A stretch of DNA of 64,000 nucleotides, taken from IMG/VR virus record IMGVR_UViG_3300027857_000006, positions 1-64,000 of that record. One strand, 5' to 3'. Position numbers and translations under genes: made by a program. The stretch's first letter is position 1. Each line of letters begins with the position of its first letter. This stretch comes from a virus. The notes under the pieces are model-generated. The model searched no databases. It saw only the letters and a list, made by a program, of their open reading frames with translations, and was not told where the DNA came from. Of the stretch, positions 15,116 to 24,745 are shown piece after piece.

Positions 15116-17467
15116 CTAGGCACCTGAATCAGGATTCCAGATCAAGGCCACGTTTTGGACCTCAAAGCCAAGGTTGGCCGCCAGGTCAGAGCTATTCTGG
15201 GTTACCACTACTCCTACGCGCTCACAGACCGCATCGACCATGTACTCGATAGTGTCATAACCGATACTAGCCACACGACGTGGCGGCTGAACCCCGGTAG
15301 AGCCGCTTCCTCCCGGAGGCTGGTTAGAGAAGGTTAGGTCATCAAGTGACCAGGTAACTGTCGGATCGTGGTCTCCATTGAAAGAGGTTCTGTCCATCTT
15401 GACGGCCTGGAGAACGCTTACCATACCAGGAAGACGTAGCTGATTCACGTGGTTTCCGGTTGGATTGCGTATTAATCCCAGGGTGAAGCTGGCTGAACCG
15501 TATGGTGTGGCTCCTGATCCTGGGACGAAGTCACTTACGATTGCTCCCGTTATATCCGTCGACACGTACTGGTTTGACGTACTTCCTCCGCTGGCGGCCC
15601 AGACTAGGTGACGCGACAAGTCGCTCGTGTCGAACGGCTGACCGCTAGCTACGGCCGTAACCGGCTGCGTCCAAGGGATGTTCCATAGACCATCCTGGCC
15701 AGCATTGAAGTCGTACACTAACTGTCGGCAGTTAGCCAGGGTCGAAGTCACGGAAAGCAGTATAAGCCAGTCCTTCTCCAGCTCGGCATGACGGCAAAGG
15801 TGTAAGGTTCCACCACTAGATAACACTGCGTTACGAACATCCTTGGCTATCTTGTCCGACAGGAAGTCGCGCTTGTAGCCACGAGCCATGGCGATCCGTA
15901 GGTCCTGGGTGAGCCAGAGAACCGACTTGTCGGCAGCGCAGATAGCCCTTGGATGTCCTCTCTTTGCCCCCAGGTCGCTGAAGAGCTTGATAAGCTGAAA
16001 GGTGTCCTTGGTGTTGCCTCGAAGCCAGTAAATCTCCTCGGTACAGAAGACGTATAGGGCCTCGCTGGTGCTATAGACGTTGACTATCGGGTAGTTTAAC
16101 CGGTAGAAGTTTCCGAACAGGCCGCTTGGCCAACACTCCTCGGGTACGCCTTGACCTATCTCCTCCTGTCCGCTGTAGAATAGTATGTTACCGATGCCGT
16201 ACCAAAGTCGTCCGCTGTAGGCTGCTATGGGCGTGCTTCTAACTGGCGTGTCAAATCCTACAATGGGGGTGATCTTGACACTTGCGGCGTTCCCGTGAAG
16301 CAGCGCCTGGCTTCCGTTTACTCCACGGACTACCGTTGCCGCTCCAGTGCTAGTGTTCAAGGCAGTCACCGTGATGAACTCGTTGTCTACCTGGGCCGTA
16401 AATGGAACCGTAGTCGGTGCCGTGCTGGCCAGCGGTGCTCCGTTGAAGGTGGTGTTAAAAGAAAAGCTTGTGACCGAGCTGTTGATGCTTCCGGCCAGAG
16501 TGGTGAAGGTTATCGAGCTGAAGGCGACGGTAGGCGGTGGACTATTCTGTGTAAGCGATGGTGCTACCTGCGTAGTGTCCAGAGCCGTGTCCGGGTAGGG
16601 CTGTGACGGCGTCGCGTTCCCGTCGGGGTAGTTCCTATCGGCGTACTCGATGTTTCCCGACCCAGTGTTGGTTATCTCGTCGATCTTATAGAAGGAACCA
16701 CCTCCGTCAGTCGACCGGTAGATAACGATCAGAGGGATGTTGGTTGTGTCGCTGTTTCCCTGGACGTATACGTGAGGGCAAGCGTGGACTGTACCGCTAA
16801 AGGCACCGGTGTTGGATGAGGCCTTAGACGGATTCTGCTCAAGAGGTGAACGGCTTGACTCCTGTCCGGTAACCGTCTTCCAGGTGTAGACGTAGTACCA
16901 GCCAAAGTTTACGGTCACCGAGAAGCTGGCCGTGTCCCAGGTGCTGTTGGCTCGTACGTGAGACGCCACCGTGGGCGGCAGAAGACCCCACCAGGTCACC
17001 GTGTTGGTCGACCCGTTGAAGATCACGCTTCCCAATAGATCACCTCCGGCCGCCGGGAAGGACTTGATGTAGCACAAGCCACGTGACGTTGCGAACTCGT
17101 GCGGTGCCGTGCTAGCATTTAGGCCCCGTAGGGACCCCAGGCTGGCGGGGGTTCCGCTTCCGTCGAGCCGTAGCGCCCACGCTTCGTAGTGTCCGCTGTT
17201 GGCTACCGAGGCTACAAGCCAGATCTTGGGAACCGTCTCGATAGTCTCGTAGATGATGAAGTGGTCGACCTTGCCTGGTAGCGCGTTAGCCGCGAAGGAC
17301 CCTAGCTGAGTTGTCCCAGGACGCTTCGACAGCTTCCCGAAATTGGTGACATACATGTTCGAGCCGGCCACCAGGCGCACGTCGGGTGAAAGCTCGGGCG
17401 ACATGGTGTCGTACGGCAGGTCGAGTTTGCGAAGCTCGGAACAGTCAAACTGCTGGTTAACCGGCAT
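15116..17467 (-). CDS. Tail nozzle / stabiliser-like protein
   Basis: 783 residues, beta-rich. The N-terminus (MSPELSPDVRLVAGSNMYV, then LSKRPGT) has the arrangement seen at the start of podovirus nozzle and P22-type stabilisation proteins. A beta-propeller-like section follows (GRLWYGIGNILFYS, ALYVFCTEEIYWLRG, SVLWLTQDLRIAMARG). Residues about 330-410 look like an inserted domain (VDNEFITVTALNTSTGAATV). The position after two adaptor-like genes supports a head-tail closure or nozzle function. Confidence 0.7.
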   Translation of the reverse strand: MPVNQQFDCSELRKLDLPYDTMSPELSPDVRLVAGSNMYVTNFGKLSKRPGTTQLGSFAANALPGKVDHFIIYETIETVPKIWLVASVANSGHYEAWALRLDGSGTPASLGSLRGLNASTAPHEFATSRGLCYIKSFPAAGGDLLGSVIFNGSTNTVTWWGLLPPTVASHVRANSTWDTASFSVTVNFGWYYVYTWKTVTGQESSRSPLEQNPSKASSNTGAFSGTVHACPHVYVQGNSDTTNIPLIVIYRSTDGGGSFYKIDEITNTGSGNIEYADRNYPDGNATPSQPYPDTALDTTQVAPSLTQNSPPPTVAFSSITFTTLAGSINSSVTSFSFNTTFNGAPLASTAPTTVPFTAQVDNEFITVTALNTSTGAATVVRGVNGSQALLHGNAASVKITPIVGFDTPVRSTPIAAYSGRLWYGIGNILFYSGQEEIGQGVPEECWPSGLFGNFYRLNYPIVNVYSTSEALYVFCTEEIYWLRGNTKDTFQLIKLFSDLGAKRGHPRAICAADKSVLWLTQDLRIAMARGYKRDFLSDKIAKDVRNAVLSSGGTLHLCRHAELEKDWLILLSVTSTLANCRQLVYDFNAGQDGLWNIPWTQPVTAVASGQPFDTSDLSRHLVWAASGGSTSNQYVSTDITGAIVSDFVPGSGATPYGSASFTLGLIRNPTGNHVNQLRLPGMVSVLQAVKMDRTSFNGDHDPTVTWSLDDLTFSNQPPGGSGSTGVQPPRRVASIGYDTIEYMVDAVCERVGVVVTQNSSDLAANLGFEVQNVALIWNPDSGA

Positions 17468-17473
17468 CGTTAT

Positions 17474-19117
17474 CTAGGGTGTGCTGGGATAGTTCCTTTG
17501 ACGCTGGTAGAGGTCGTTCTGTCCGCCGAATAGCATTGCCAGCAGTGGGTCTAGCTGGTTGGTTGGCTGTGTAGGGTTGCTCAGACCGGCGGTCGGCGCT
17601 CCAGAACCGGACAGGTTTGACCAACTCTGCAGGAAGCTTAGAAGGTCGCTGGCCGAGAGCCCCTGCGGCGTGCTCTGCGGATTACCACCACTGCCAAGCG
17701 GTAGACTGTTCGGGTTCTGCTGTTGGCCACCCGATTGAAGTTGCTGAACCTGGGTGGGCGTCAACTGTGTGTTCTGGTTGACCGGAACGGTCTGCTGGCC
17801 TCCGGTGGCCTGGGCGAGTTGCTGTGCCTGCTGGGTCTGGGTTGGCTGAGGCGCTCCAAAGGCACCGCTGATTAACTGCTTCAGCATGTCCGGTGACCCG
17901 CCAAAGGCCTGGATCATGTTGGCGATGGTTCCTGCGTTGGCCACCTGGCCGCTGGGTCCCGTGATCCAGTTGGCGTTCGGGAAACTGAACGGCGAGCCGG
18001 GGGAGCCCTGGATCAGCGGTGACTGGGTTACCCCGTAGGTTCCTCCACCTAGGAAGGTCGATAGCCACTTGTCCAAGCCGGCAGCCGTGTCGTTACTAGC
18101 AAAGAGATTCGGGTTGTAGCTCGTGTTGTAGGTTGACTGCTGCTGCGGTGAGCCGTTCGGTGCCGGCCCACTGCCCTGGGTGGCCTGTCCCGATAGGAAG
18201 GACAAGGGACCCGTGTACGGGTTCGGGTTGCTAGCCGGCAGGTTGCTCCAGGTTCCTACGCCCTGCTTTGCCAGGTCGCTGGCGTTAGCCGCTAGAGGGT
18301 TACCGGCCGCTCCGGGGTTGTTAAGCCAGTAGTCGTAGTTAGCTTGTGCGTTTCCCGCGTAGGGACCGTTATTAAGGAAGGTTGCCTGGTCGAAGCCGGC
18401 CGTGATAGATCCTGGGTTCGACGGCGGCGGTGGTGGCGTAGGTCCCTGACCCTGACCGGGGTTCCCGGGTCCACTGGCGCTGGGACCCGGTGTTCCGCTG
18501 CGGTAGGGGCCGCCAAGGATCGAGCGAACCTTATTCTGATCGCCAAGTAGGGTACCCGGGTTGGAGCTTGGGATGCCACCGCCAGGAAGTGTCGGTGCTG
18601 CCGGAGGGGGAGGAGGTGGCGTATTGTTTACCCCCGGGATTCCGTTGACCTGGTTGAAAAGGTTGTTGAAGGCGTACGGGTTGAATCCGTTCGGTGTGGG
18701 GTTCGGGTTCGGCGTTGGAGCCGGTGGCGTCCCAGCGGTCCGTCCTGGACGCTGCGGGTACTGGGTAGGTCCACCGCCACTGAGAATCTGCTGCGTCGGC
18801 TGACCGGGTCCGCGACCACCCGGGTTGGCGTCGGGACCTGGACCAGACCAGCCGGGAGGGGGCGTGTAGTCCTGCGTAGCTCCTGGAAGTCCGCTCGGGA
18901 TGGAGCCGTTGTTCTGGCCACCACCGGGTGTCGGGTTCCCTGCGCCAGGAGTACCGTTAGGTATCGACCCTGGGCCGGGAGGGTTAGCTCCACTACCCGG
19001 CGTGCCACCGGGCTTGTTTCCGCCGAAGAAGCCAAGGGCCGTTCCGCCGGCCCAGTCGGTGCCGCTTTGGCCAACGTTGGGCTGTAGTCCGGCAAAGGCG
19101 TTAGGTTGCGATGCCAT
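17474..19117 (-). CDS. Pro/Gly/Asn/Gln-rich low-complexity virion protein
   Basis: 547 residues dominated by Gly, Pro, Asn and Gln, with runs such as PPPPPPAAP and many GTPG-type repeats, so the protein is probably disordered or fibrous. No family. It lies seven bases upstream of the nozzle-like gene in the same operon. The third codon positions keep the phage's bias and no stop interrupts the frame, so it is a genuine gene despite low complexity. Confidence 0.5.
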   Translation of the reverse strand: MASQPNAFAGLQPNVGQSGTDWAGGTALGFFGGNKPGGTPGSGANPPGPGSIPNGTPGAGNPTPGGGQNNGSIPSGLPGATQDYTPPPGWSGPGPDANPGGRGPGQPTQQILSGGGPTQYPQRPGRTAGTPPAPTPNPNPTPNGFNPYAFNNLFNQVNGIPGVNNTPPPPPPAAPTLPGGGIPSSNPGTLLGDQNKVRSILGGPYRSGTPGPSASGPGNPGQGQGPTPPPPPSNPGSITAGFDQATFLNNGPYAGNAQANYDYWLNNPGAAGNPLAANASDLAKQGVGTWSNLPASNPNPYTGPLSFLSGQATQGSGPAPNGSPQQQSTYNTSYNPNLFASNDTAAGLDKWLSTFLGGGTYGVTQSPLIQGSPGSPFSFPNANWITGPSGQVANAGTIANMIQAFGGSPDMLKQLISGAFGAPQPTQTQQAQQLAQATGGQQTVPVNQNTQLTPTQVQQLQSGGQQQNPNSLPLGSGGNPQSTPQGLSASDLLSFLQSWSNLSGSGAPTAGLSNPTQPTNQLDPLLAMLFGGQNDLYQRQRNYPSTP

Positions 19118-19137
19118 GCGTAACTATCCTTTCGGCC

Positions 19138-19452
19138 CTACAGGCCTCCGGTGCCAGGTCCAGCGCTAGCCGGTCCGGCCGGTCCCAGGGACGCGGCACC
19201 CTTCACGGGAGACGTCTTCTTGTAGCCGCTGGAGCGGGTTCTCTTGGGGCGAGACAGGGCGTCAGTTAACCCGGGAGAGGCTTTACTACCCCCCAGGCTA
19301 AGAGGTGACGCTACGGCTCTTGGTGTGGCGGCTGCCGCCACCCGTGGACCGAAGCGCGGGACCGGGGACCCGCCACCAACGGCTGGTCGAAGGGTTCCGG
19401 CCAGGGCGCTCTTGAGGGCCGCTCCGGCATTCATGGCTGCAAGTGGATTCAT
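19138..19452 (-). CDS. Small basic Ala/Gly/Ser-rich protein, 104 aa
   Basis: Basic protein with a cluster of Arg/Lys (RPKRTRSSGYKK) and low complexity elsewhere. Located between adaptor and low-complexity virion genes. The basic patch might bind DNA inside the particle. The family is not recognised. Confidence 0.45.
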   Translation of the reverse strand: MNPLAAMNAGAALKSALAGTLRPAVGGGSPVPRFGPRVAAAATPRAVASPLSLGGSKASPGLTDALSRPKRTRSSGYKKTSPVKGAASLGPAGPASAGPGTGGL

Positions 19453-19479
19453 AGTTTTTCTCGTCGTGCGGCGTAGCCG

Positions 19480-20172
19480 CTAGTACCAGCCAAAGCCCCC
19501 AAGTCCGTCGCTTACCAGGGGCTCGCGCGGGTGGATCGGCTGTTCCCCTAGATTTAGCGCTTCATGGGAAGCCATGACATCGACCATACCGATGAAGTTG
19601 GCCAGCTCCTCGGGGCGCTGCTGGGAGGCCGGCTTAGCCCAGTACTTCAGTCCTTCGATAAAGACGTTGGCGTACTGGTCGTCGAAGGCTGGACCGGTGC
19701 TCGCTAGGTTGGCTGCGGTCACCTTGGTCGGGTTTGTCTTATAGTTGCACTCTATCTGGTAGTCCATCGGACCGATGCCGGACGGCGGCCGTGGGAAGAC
19801 CCGTAGTCCACCCGTGGTCTGCTCGTAGCTGATGGCAGTAGGCCTGGATTGGGCGTAGGTCAGCAACAGGTACCTGTCGACGTCCAACGGAGGGTAGGTC
19901 GACGGTGGCTCGGTGGCGTTCATGGTCAAGGTTCCGGATCGCAACCCCAGGAAGTCAGTGGGCATAGCGATATACGGAGAGACGTAGTCCTGCTGTAGCG
20001 GGATCAGGTAGAACGGAGGAAGCTTCTTTAGGCTGACGCGCCAGTCGGCCCGGCCCCAAACCGCCGAGTTTACGAGGTCACAGAGCATGGCTCCGTTGGC
20101 GTCGGCGATCAGCCGTGGAGACGATTGGGCTACGAAGTTTAGCAGATCCTGCCAGCGATACGAACTAGCCAT
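19480..20172 (-). CDS. Head-tail adaptor-like protein 2
   Basis: Start chosen at ATG 20172 (MASSYRWQDLL), inside the end of the upstream gene. The protein has a PTDFLGLRSGTL segment and an ANVFIEGLKYWA segment that mirror PSDFLYLARATV and VIQAGVLWKAYQYA of the neighbouring gene, so the two are probably paralogues. Podovirus adaptors and tubular tail proteins often show this pattern. It is placed between adaptor 1 and the nozzle. Confidence 0.6.
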   Translation of the reverse strand: MASSYRWQDLLNFVAQSSPRLIADANGAMLCDLVNSAVWGRADWRVSLKKLPPFYLIPLQQDYVSPYIAMPTDFLGLRSGTLTMNATEPPSTYPPLDVDRYLLLTYAQSRPTAISYEQTTGGLRVFPRPPSGIGPMDYQIECNYKTNPTKVTAANLASTGPAFDDQYANVFIEGLKYWAKPASQQRPEELANFIGMVDVMASHEALNLGEQPIHPREPLVSDGLGGFGWY

Positions 20173-20881
20173 GCTGCACCTGCGTTCCCGGCCATTCAAG
20201 GAAGAGTTTCTCGGCTTTACGCATCTCGGCTATGGCCGCCTGGAAGACGCCTAGTTGCTGCGTGTACTGAACCTTGCCCTCGCCGTCTACCGTGGCCGAA
20301 CCGGCCCGGTTGTCGTCGGCGTACTGGTACGCCTTCCAGAGAACGCCGGCCTGGATGACTGGGTAGTAGACATCGGGTAGCACCATGGAGCCGGCGGTTG
20401 AGAAGTTCCCTGCCGCGATCTTTGGCGGCTGCCTCTTGTAGGTCAAGTTCGCGGTGGCCGAGTAGCTGTTCGATGGTTTAGGTGCCACACGCAACGTGTC
20501 CGGAACCGGGTAGGAGGCCACACTAACTACACTAACTTGCTGGGGGATGCCTACCTGCGTGATGGAAGACGGCAGTATAGACACCACCTTAAGGTCCGTG
20601 TTGGTATCGCTGCCGCTTTGAACCGTGGCCCTGGCCAGGTAGAGGAAGTCGCTCGGAACGGTGACCGGGTAGTCCTGGGTTCCGCCTAGTATCGTCACGT
20701 TGCCCATAGTCCCAAGAGTCCACCACCAGGGAGCGGCGGCCCACACCAGGGAGCAGACCGAGTCGACAATCTGGTACGACAGGACGCTACTCGCCGCCGT
20801 GTCGATGGGCATCGACTTGATCATGGCCTTGGCCTCGACAATGGCGTCTGACGGTTTGTAGGTTGCTTGCTGCCAGGGCAT
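20165..20881 (-). CDS. Head-tail adaptor-like protein 1
   Basis: 238 residues. An N-terminal helix, then a beta-rich middle with DYPVTVPSDFLYLARATVQ, and a C-terminal helical part (VIQAGVLWKAYQYADDNRAG...AIAEMRKAEKLF). This order resembles podovirus gatekeeper/adaptor proteins. It overlaps adaptor 2 by eight bases. Confidence 0.6.
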   Translation of the reverse strand: MPWQQATYKPSDAIVEAKAMIKSMPIDTAASSVLSYQIVDSVCSLVWAAAPWWWTLGTMGNVTILGGTQDYPVTVPSDFLYLARATVQSGSDTNTDLKVVSILPSSITQVGIPQQVSVVSVASYPVPDTLRVAPKPSNSYSATANLTYKRQPPKIAAGNFSTAGSMVLPDVYYPVIQAGVLWKAYQYADDNRAGSATVDGEGKVQYTQQLGVFQAAIAEMRKAEKLFLEWPGTQVQHG

Positions 20882-20911
20882 AGCTGCGCTCTAGGGGTAA
20901 CTGGTTATCTA

Positions 20912-21502
20912 CTAGCCGCCGATAAACTCGCTACGGGGCAACAGGTGACCCGGCACGTCGGTCTCGTCCCAGGTCTTGTAGCAAAGGTTACACATGAAGG
21001 CCGTGTGTCCATTGGACAGACGCTGGCCACCGAGTCGGGTGCCTCGACCGTCCTCTTTGCGGTGGTCGCAGACACGTTGCGTCAGCAACTGGCGCTCGTG
21101 CATCTGCTTGATGTTGTCGACCTGGGCGAGGCGAAGACGGTTCTGTTGGTCCTTCTCGGCTTCCTCGGCCAGGCGCTTTTTCTCACTGTCGGCGTTCAGG
21201 TTATCAAGTAGCTTTAGAAGAACCGCATCAAGCACCGGGTTACTGCCGCCGCCTCCCTTTGACGACAGCAGTCCAGCGATGCCGAGGGTTGCGTTGGTGC
21301 TGTCGGTCTCCTGGTCGGCTGCCTTGGCGGCCACACCCGCCGCGTGCTTGTTGACGATGGCGTTGACAGCGGCTTTGCGCTGCGGTTCGGAAAGAACTAC
21401 TTCTGCCGTGTCGGGCTCACTGCCTCCACCACTACCGCCACCGTATACCGATGGATTATTGAGAACTTGATTCATTAAAAGAAAACCTGCTGTATCGAAC
21501 AC
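20912..21502 (-). CDS. Virion-operon protein with C-terminal zinc-binding motif
   Basis: GTG 21502 follows GGGAGAG of the upstream gene's end; an in-frame ATG at 21475 is weaker. The protein has a Gly-rich segment, a helical region with heptads (EKKRLAEEAEKDQQNRLRLA) and a C-terminal CDH...CNLCYKTW that could bind zinc. The family is not recognised. Confidence 0.5.
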   Translation of the reverse strand: MFDTAGFLLMNQVLNNPSVYGGGSGGGSEPDTAEVVLSEPQRKAAVNAIVNKHAAGVAAKAADQETDSTNATLGIAGLLSSKGGGGSNPVLDAVLLKLLDNLNADSEKKRLAEEAEKDQQNRLRLAQVDNIKQMHERQLLTQRVCDHRKEDGRGTRLGGQRLSNGHTAFMCNLCYKTWDETDVPGHLLPRSEFIGG

Positions 21503-21505
21503 TTT

Positions 21506-21676
21506 TCACTCTCCCTTATCGTATACGGCCCTTGTAATCTTAGCTTTATCCAGAGCCGATTGCTTAAACTCTTCGGCGTGGTAGTCGTTAATTAAAGTCC
21601 ACGCCTCCATCTCGTCGCGTGCTGCACCCTCGATCTCAAGCGAGAAGGAGGGTACGTGAACAGTTAACTTTGCCAA
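21506..21676 (-). CDS. Small protein, 56 aa
   Basis: The TTG at 21676 begins directly after the stop of the upstream gene, and the stop falls four bases before the next start. The codons are coherent (MAKLTVHVPSFSLEIEGAAR, then acidic helix). The spacing of the operon leaves room for no other gene. No family. Confidence 0.5.
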   Translation of the reverse strand: MAKLTVHVPSFSLEIEGAARDEMEAWTLINDYHAEEFKQSALDKAKITRAVYDKGE

Positions 21677-21677
21677 G

Positions 21678-22046
21678 TTACTGACCTTCGACGGGTACGC
21701 TGACGTCCCACTGGGCGAAGTTGAACTCCTGCCCTTTGGGAACTCCAGGCATACCCCAGTAGGAAGCCAAGAGGGCCGCGTTGCGCACTACACCACTACC
21801 GAAGTCGAACCAGGGTACGTCGTGATTGAAGCCGAAGGGGCTTCCCTTGGCCTGTTGAATCGGAGGTGCCTGGTAGACGCGAGGTACCGGCGTCCAGAAG
21901 GAGGCCAGAACCTTGGCGCTGGACTGTTCCAAGCAGTAGCGCGGGTTGATGGACCACCCGCCGTCCGGGACGAGCGGATGGTACTCGATAACCGTGTCGT
22001 CATAGGACGGTACGTAGTCGGTTGGATTGATCGTAGGTGTTGCCAT
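21678..22046 (-). CDS. Hypothetical virion-operon protein, 122 aa
   Basis: Rich in Pro, Trp and Tyr (WSINPRYCLEQ, PFGFNHDVPWFDFGSG), likely compact and beta-rich. The family is not recognised; it lies between the tail genes and the small 21506 gene. Confidence 0.5.
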   Translation of the reverse strand: MATPTINPTDYVPSYDDTVIEYHPLVPDGGWSINPRYCLEQSSAKVLASFWTPVPRVYQAPPIQQAKGSPFGFNHDVPWFDFGSGVVRNAALLASYWGMPGVPKGQEFNFAQWDVSVPVEGQ

Positions 22047-22066
22047 AGTTATTCTCTGCTCCTTTT

Positions 22067-22795
22067 TTAAATTGTTGCTGACACGCCGGCTTTGCCGGTG
22101 GCTCGTGCCCAGTTAGCTCGGTCGTCGCTGCCGCCAAGATTCCTTACTATGGTCTTGGCCTGTTCTAGGGTAATGTAGCCTTTCTGAAGTGGACGGACCA
22201 CAACCGAACGCCAGCCACGGATAGCTTCACGGCTAGTTTCTAGAACCCTTCTAAATCCAGGTCGGAAGTTCGGGTCGTGGTTGCCAGCGCGACGCCTGAG
22301 AAGCTCTTCTTTAGCTCCGGCTGTCCCTAGGGACTTGATCAACTCGTAGGCCTCCTGTACCGAGACAGGGTTTGCCTTGACATCGGCGCGGTCCAGAAGC
22401 TTTCCGCCAAGAGCAAAGTCCGGGTCTGGTTCCCATCGCCAGGTGGCCGACATAATTGACCACTCAGGAGTAACTCCGGACTCGTAAAGGCAGATGTAGT
22501 CTGGATGGGTCTGTCCCGGGTTCTGGTAGGACAGCCTCTTCTTAGAGGGATTTCCCCCTACCGGTTCAAAGACAAAGTTCTCGGAACAGCGCCTAAGTTC
22601 TTGCTCTAGTCTTTCTGGACTAGCGTACAGACGGCCGGCTTGGCGCTCTGGGTTCGATGGAGACGCGTCAAGGTCATGGATGACACGGGCATTTCCGAGC
22701 TGCTCCATGGTCCACGAGTTGATCTCGTGGGCCGTTCTCTCCTGCTGCTCTCCTCGCAAGTTTCTTGTTAACCTCTGTTCGTCAAGTACTAGCAT
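22067..22795 (-). CDS. Hypothetical virion-operon protein, 242 aa
   Basis: Start set at ATG 22795, preceded by AAAGGGAGAGAGTGG; the longer open frame upstream overlaps the tailspike gene in another frame. The protein is soluble, Arg-rich and probably alpha/beta. The C-terminal 40 residues resemble a helical EF-hand-less assembly tail (YITLEQAKTIVRNLGG). No known family. Confidence 0.5.
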   Translation of the reverse strand: MLVLDEQRLTRNLRGEQQERTAHEINSWTMEQLGNARVIHDLDASPSNPERQAGRLYASPERLEQELRRCSENFVFEPVGGNPSKKRLSYQNPGQTHPDYICLYESGVTPEWSIMSATWRWEPDPDFALGGKLLDRADVKANPVSVQEAYELIKSLGTAGAKEELLRRRAGNHDPNFRPGFRRVLETSREAIRGWRSVVVRPLQKGYITLEQAKTIVRNLGGSDDRANWARATGKAGVSATI

Positions 22796-22808
22796 CCACT
22801 CTCTCCCT

Positions 22809-24137
22809 TTACTGGCAGGTCCAGGCCGTTCCGTTGTACACCGCAAGGTGTCCGGAGCCGGAAGTCGCGCAGGTCGCTGCCGTCGTGCAGTTAGTGCAAT
22901 AAAAGTGGTCTCCGGTGTTTGGGCTCGCCGGGGCACCGGATAGGACGGACGGAAACTCGCCTATGGGGGCCGCAAAGTAGGATCGACCGATAGAAGATCC
23001 AACCACGGTAGGGCCACCGTTTCCGATCACGTTCACTAGCGAGGTGGCAAAGACCCAGGCTGAACCGAAGGTTCCGATAGCCGTGTTAGCAACCACGGTT
23101 GCTCCTCCTGAACTACCTCCGTCCTTATCAACCGCTATGCCGTACCGGTAGTTGAAGAAGGTTGAACCGTCGGTTCCGGTTACGATGGTGTTTCCGGTGA
23201 TGGAACATCCCCCGCAGCTCTCTACGTGGATAGCGTCATAGGTCGCGGCTACAGAAGGGCCTGGGATGAAATAGTTAGAGCTAAGTACGTCGTTACCCTG
23301 CGTAGCATCCGGTATATAGATTCCGTGCTTCTTTTCGGCGAATAGGTTACCTATGACCTGGTGCTCTCCACCAGGGGTGCCGTAGGCGTGGAATCCGTGG
23401 TTAGAGTTCTGGCCAAAGTTGCTGCCGATAATCTTCACCGACTGGCAGGTGTTACACTCGATTCCGTCACCACCGCTGGACTCGATCCTGGACTGAGAGA
23501 TAAGCCAGTTGGCGCTTCCACCGTCAAGGAAGATGTTCGACGAGCCGGACTGACGGAACATGGAGGAGATCACGTGCCCACAGCATGACTCGTTATTGGT
23601 TGAGTGCACGTAGAGGTTGTACCTCTTGGAGTTTTGTACAGTAAGGTGGTCGAAGTCCTGACCGCCGGAAAGGTTTATCAAAACTCCGTCCTGGGCAGAG
23701 GAGTTATTGGCCTTGTTTCCATCAATGACTATGTCTCTGATGCCCTGTAGAGAGGAGTTCATGCGAACTACGTAAGCAAGGTTTGAGCCAGACTTCTCTA
23801 CGATCCAGGATGACATGTTATTGCTCGGTGGAATTAGCCCAGCTCCGTCGGCTACTGGCTGTCCAACTAGAAATTCACCCTGGTAGGTCATTGTTAGACC
23901 AGTACCCACTACGCAGACCCCCTTGGGTAGAGCGCACGTCCCACCGGTCGTATTGCTGTCAAGGCATGACTGGATCGCTGGTGCATCGTCGAACACGCCA
24001 TTGCACTGAGCCCCAAAGCTTCTAACGTCCAGAGCCGGCATGTTCTTGATCTGGAATATCCAGTCGATCTTGGTTACGGCATAGAAGCCGCCAAGGATGG
24101 CCGACATTACTACAAGAACTGAGACTGACTTTCTCAT
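22809..24137 (-). CDS. Tailspike with right-handed beta-helix (pectate-lyase-3 type)
   Basis: Residues from about 37 carry the pectate-lyase-3 opening DVRSFGAQCNGVFDDAPAIQ, then beta-helix coils with repeated N-ladder patterns (GVLINLSGGQDFDHLTVQNS, GDGIECNTCQSVKIIGSNFG). The end is a Cys-rich cap (GDHFYCTNCTTAATC). Such proteins bind or cut surface polysaccharides. Unusually for a spike, it begins with a hydrophobic segment (SVSVLVVMSAILGGFYAV) like a signal or anchor. It overlaps the next gene by ATGA-type coupling. Confidence 0.8.
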   Translation of the reverse strand: MRKSVSVLVVMSAILGGFYAVTKIDWIFQIKNMPALDVRSFGAQCNGVFDDAPAIQSCLDSNTTGGTCALPKGVCVVGTGLTMTYQGEFLVGQPVADGAGLIPPSNNMSSWIVEKSGSNLAYVVRMNSSLQGIRDIVIDGNKANNSSAQDGVLINLSGGQDFDHLTVQNSKRYNLYVHSTNNESCCGHVISSMFRQSGSSNIFLDGGSANWLISQSRIESSGGDGIECNTCQSVKIIGSNFGQNSNHGFHAYGTPGGEHQVIGNLFAEKKHGIYIPDATQGNDVLSSNYFIPGPSVAATYDAIHVESCGGCSITGNTIVTGTDGSTFFNYRYGIAVDKDGGSSGGATVVANTAIGTFGSAWVFATSLVNVIGNGGPTVVGSSIGRSYFAAPIGEFPSVLSGAPASPNTGDHFYCTNCTTAATCATSGSGHLAVYNGTAWTCQ

Positions 24138-24745
24138 GTAAAGTATAATGCCCTTATTAGTGTTCCAACCGGCATAGCCGACGTTAGAGTAATCGTGTTA
24201 CCGCTGACGGTGTAGTCGGTGGTAGGGGTAGCGCTTAGTCCATTGATCTTTAGGTCCAGAAGAACCGGTGGGAAGTTGATGGTGTAAAGGGTGTTGACGT
24301 TGTCGATGGCACCTACCGGTATTTCGTCGTGATATCCCTGCATAACCGTTCCAGTAACAGTGGATGATGGTGTGGGTACAACGCTAGCTGCTGTAGGTAA
24401 AGCAAGGCTTGGCACCGTGATAGTGTAAGGACTGGTCGATACCGTAAAAAGTCCAGTGTTTCCTAGTTGAGAATCGTTGTTGTCGTAGAAGAAGGCGGCG
24501 TACTTGGTTCCAGGAGGTTCAAGAGACGAGTTGAAGTAGACCCTTGCCGACTGGTCGTAGACACCTTTCTGGATACGAACCTTGACCCTGTCGCCAAGGC
24601 GCTGCGGTATTAACTGGTTAGCTACCGTGGCAAAGCTGTAGCCGGTCGGATAGGCCAGCATAAGCAACACCCAACCGTCGAACGGAGTGATCCCGTCGTT
24701 GTAGAGCACGGTTCCGGCTAGGCTGGCTGAGTTAGGTATCGACAT
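24134..24745 (-). CDS. Fibre or adhesin-like beta-rich protein
   Basis: 203 residues with two beta domains: an N-terminal one with ARVYFNSSLEPPGTKYAAFF, and a C-terminal one with TLYTINFPPVLLDLKINGLS and TDYTVSGNTITLTSAMPVG, a pattern common in phage fibre and bacterial surface proteins. Its place before the tailspike suggests a spike-associated adhesin. Confidence 0.55.
   Translation of the reverse strand: MSIPNSASLAGTVLYNDGITPFDGWVLLMLAYPTGYSFATVANQLIPQRLGDRVKVRIQKGVYDQSARVYFNSSLEPPGTKYAAFFYDNNDSQLGNTGLFTVSTSPYTITVPSLALPTAASVVPTPSSTVTGTVMQGYHDEIPVGAIDNVNTLYTINFPPVLLDLKINGLSATPTTDYTVSGNTITLTSAMPVGTLIRALYFT

Noticed and set aside
24134-24160. TATACT box on the - strand before the tailspike gene
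   Set aside because: It lies in the coding end of the upstream gene without a -35 box; the tailspike gene is already coupled by overlap.
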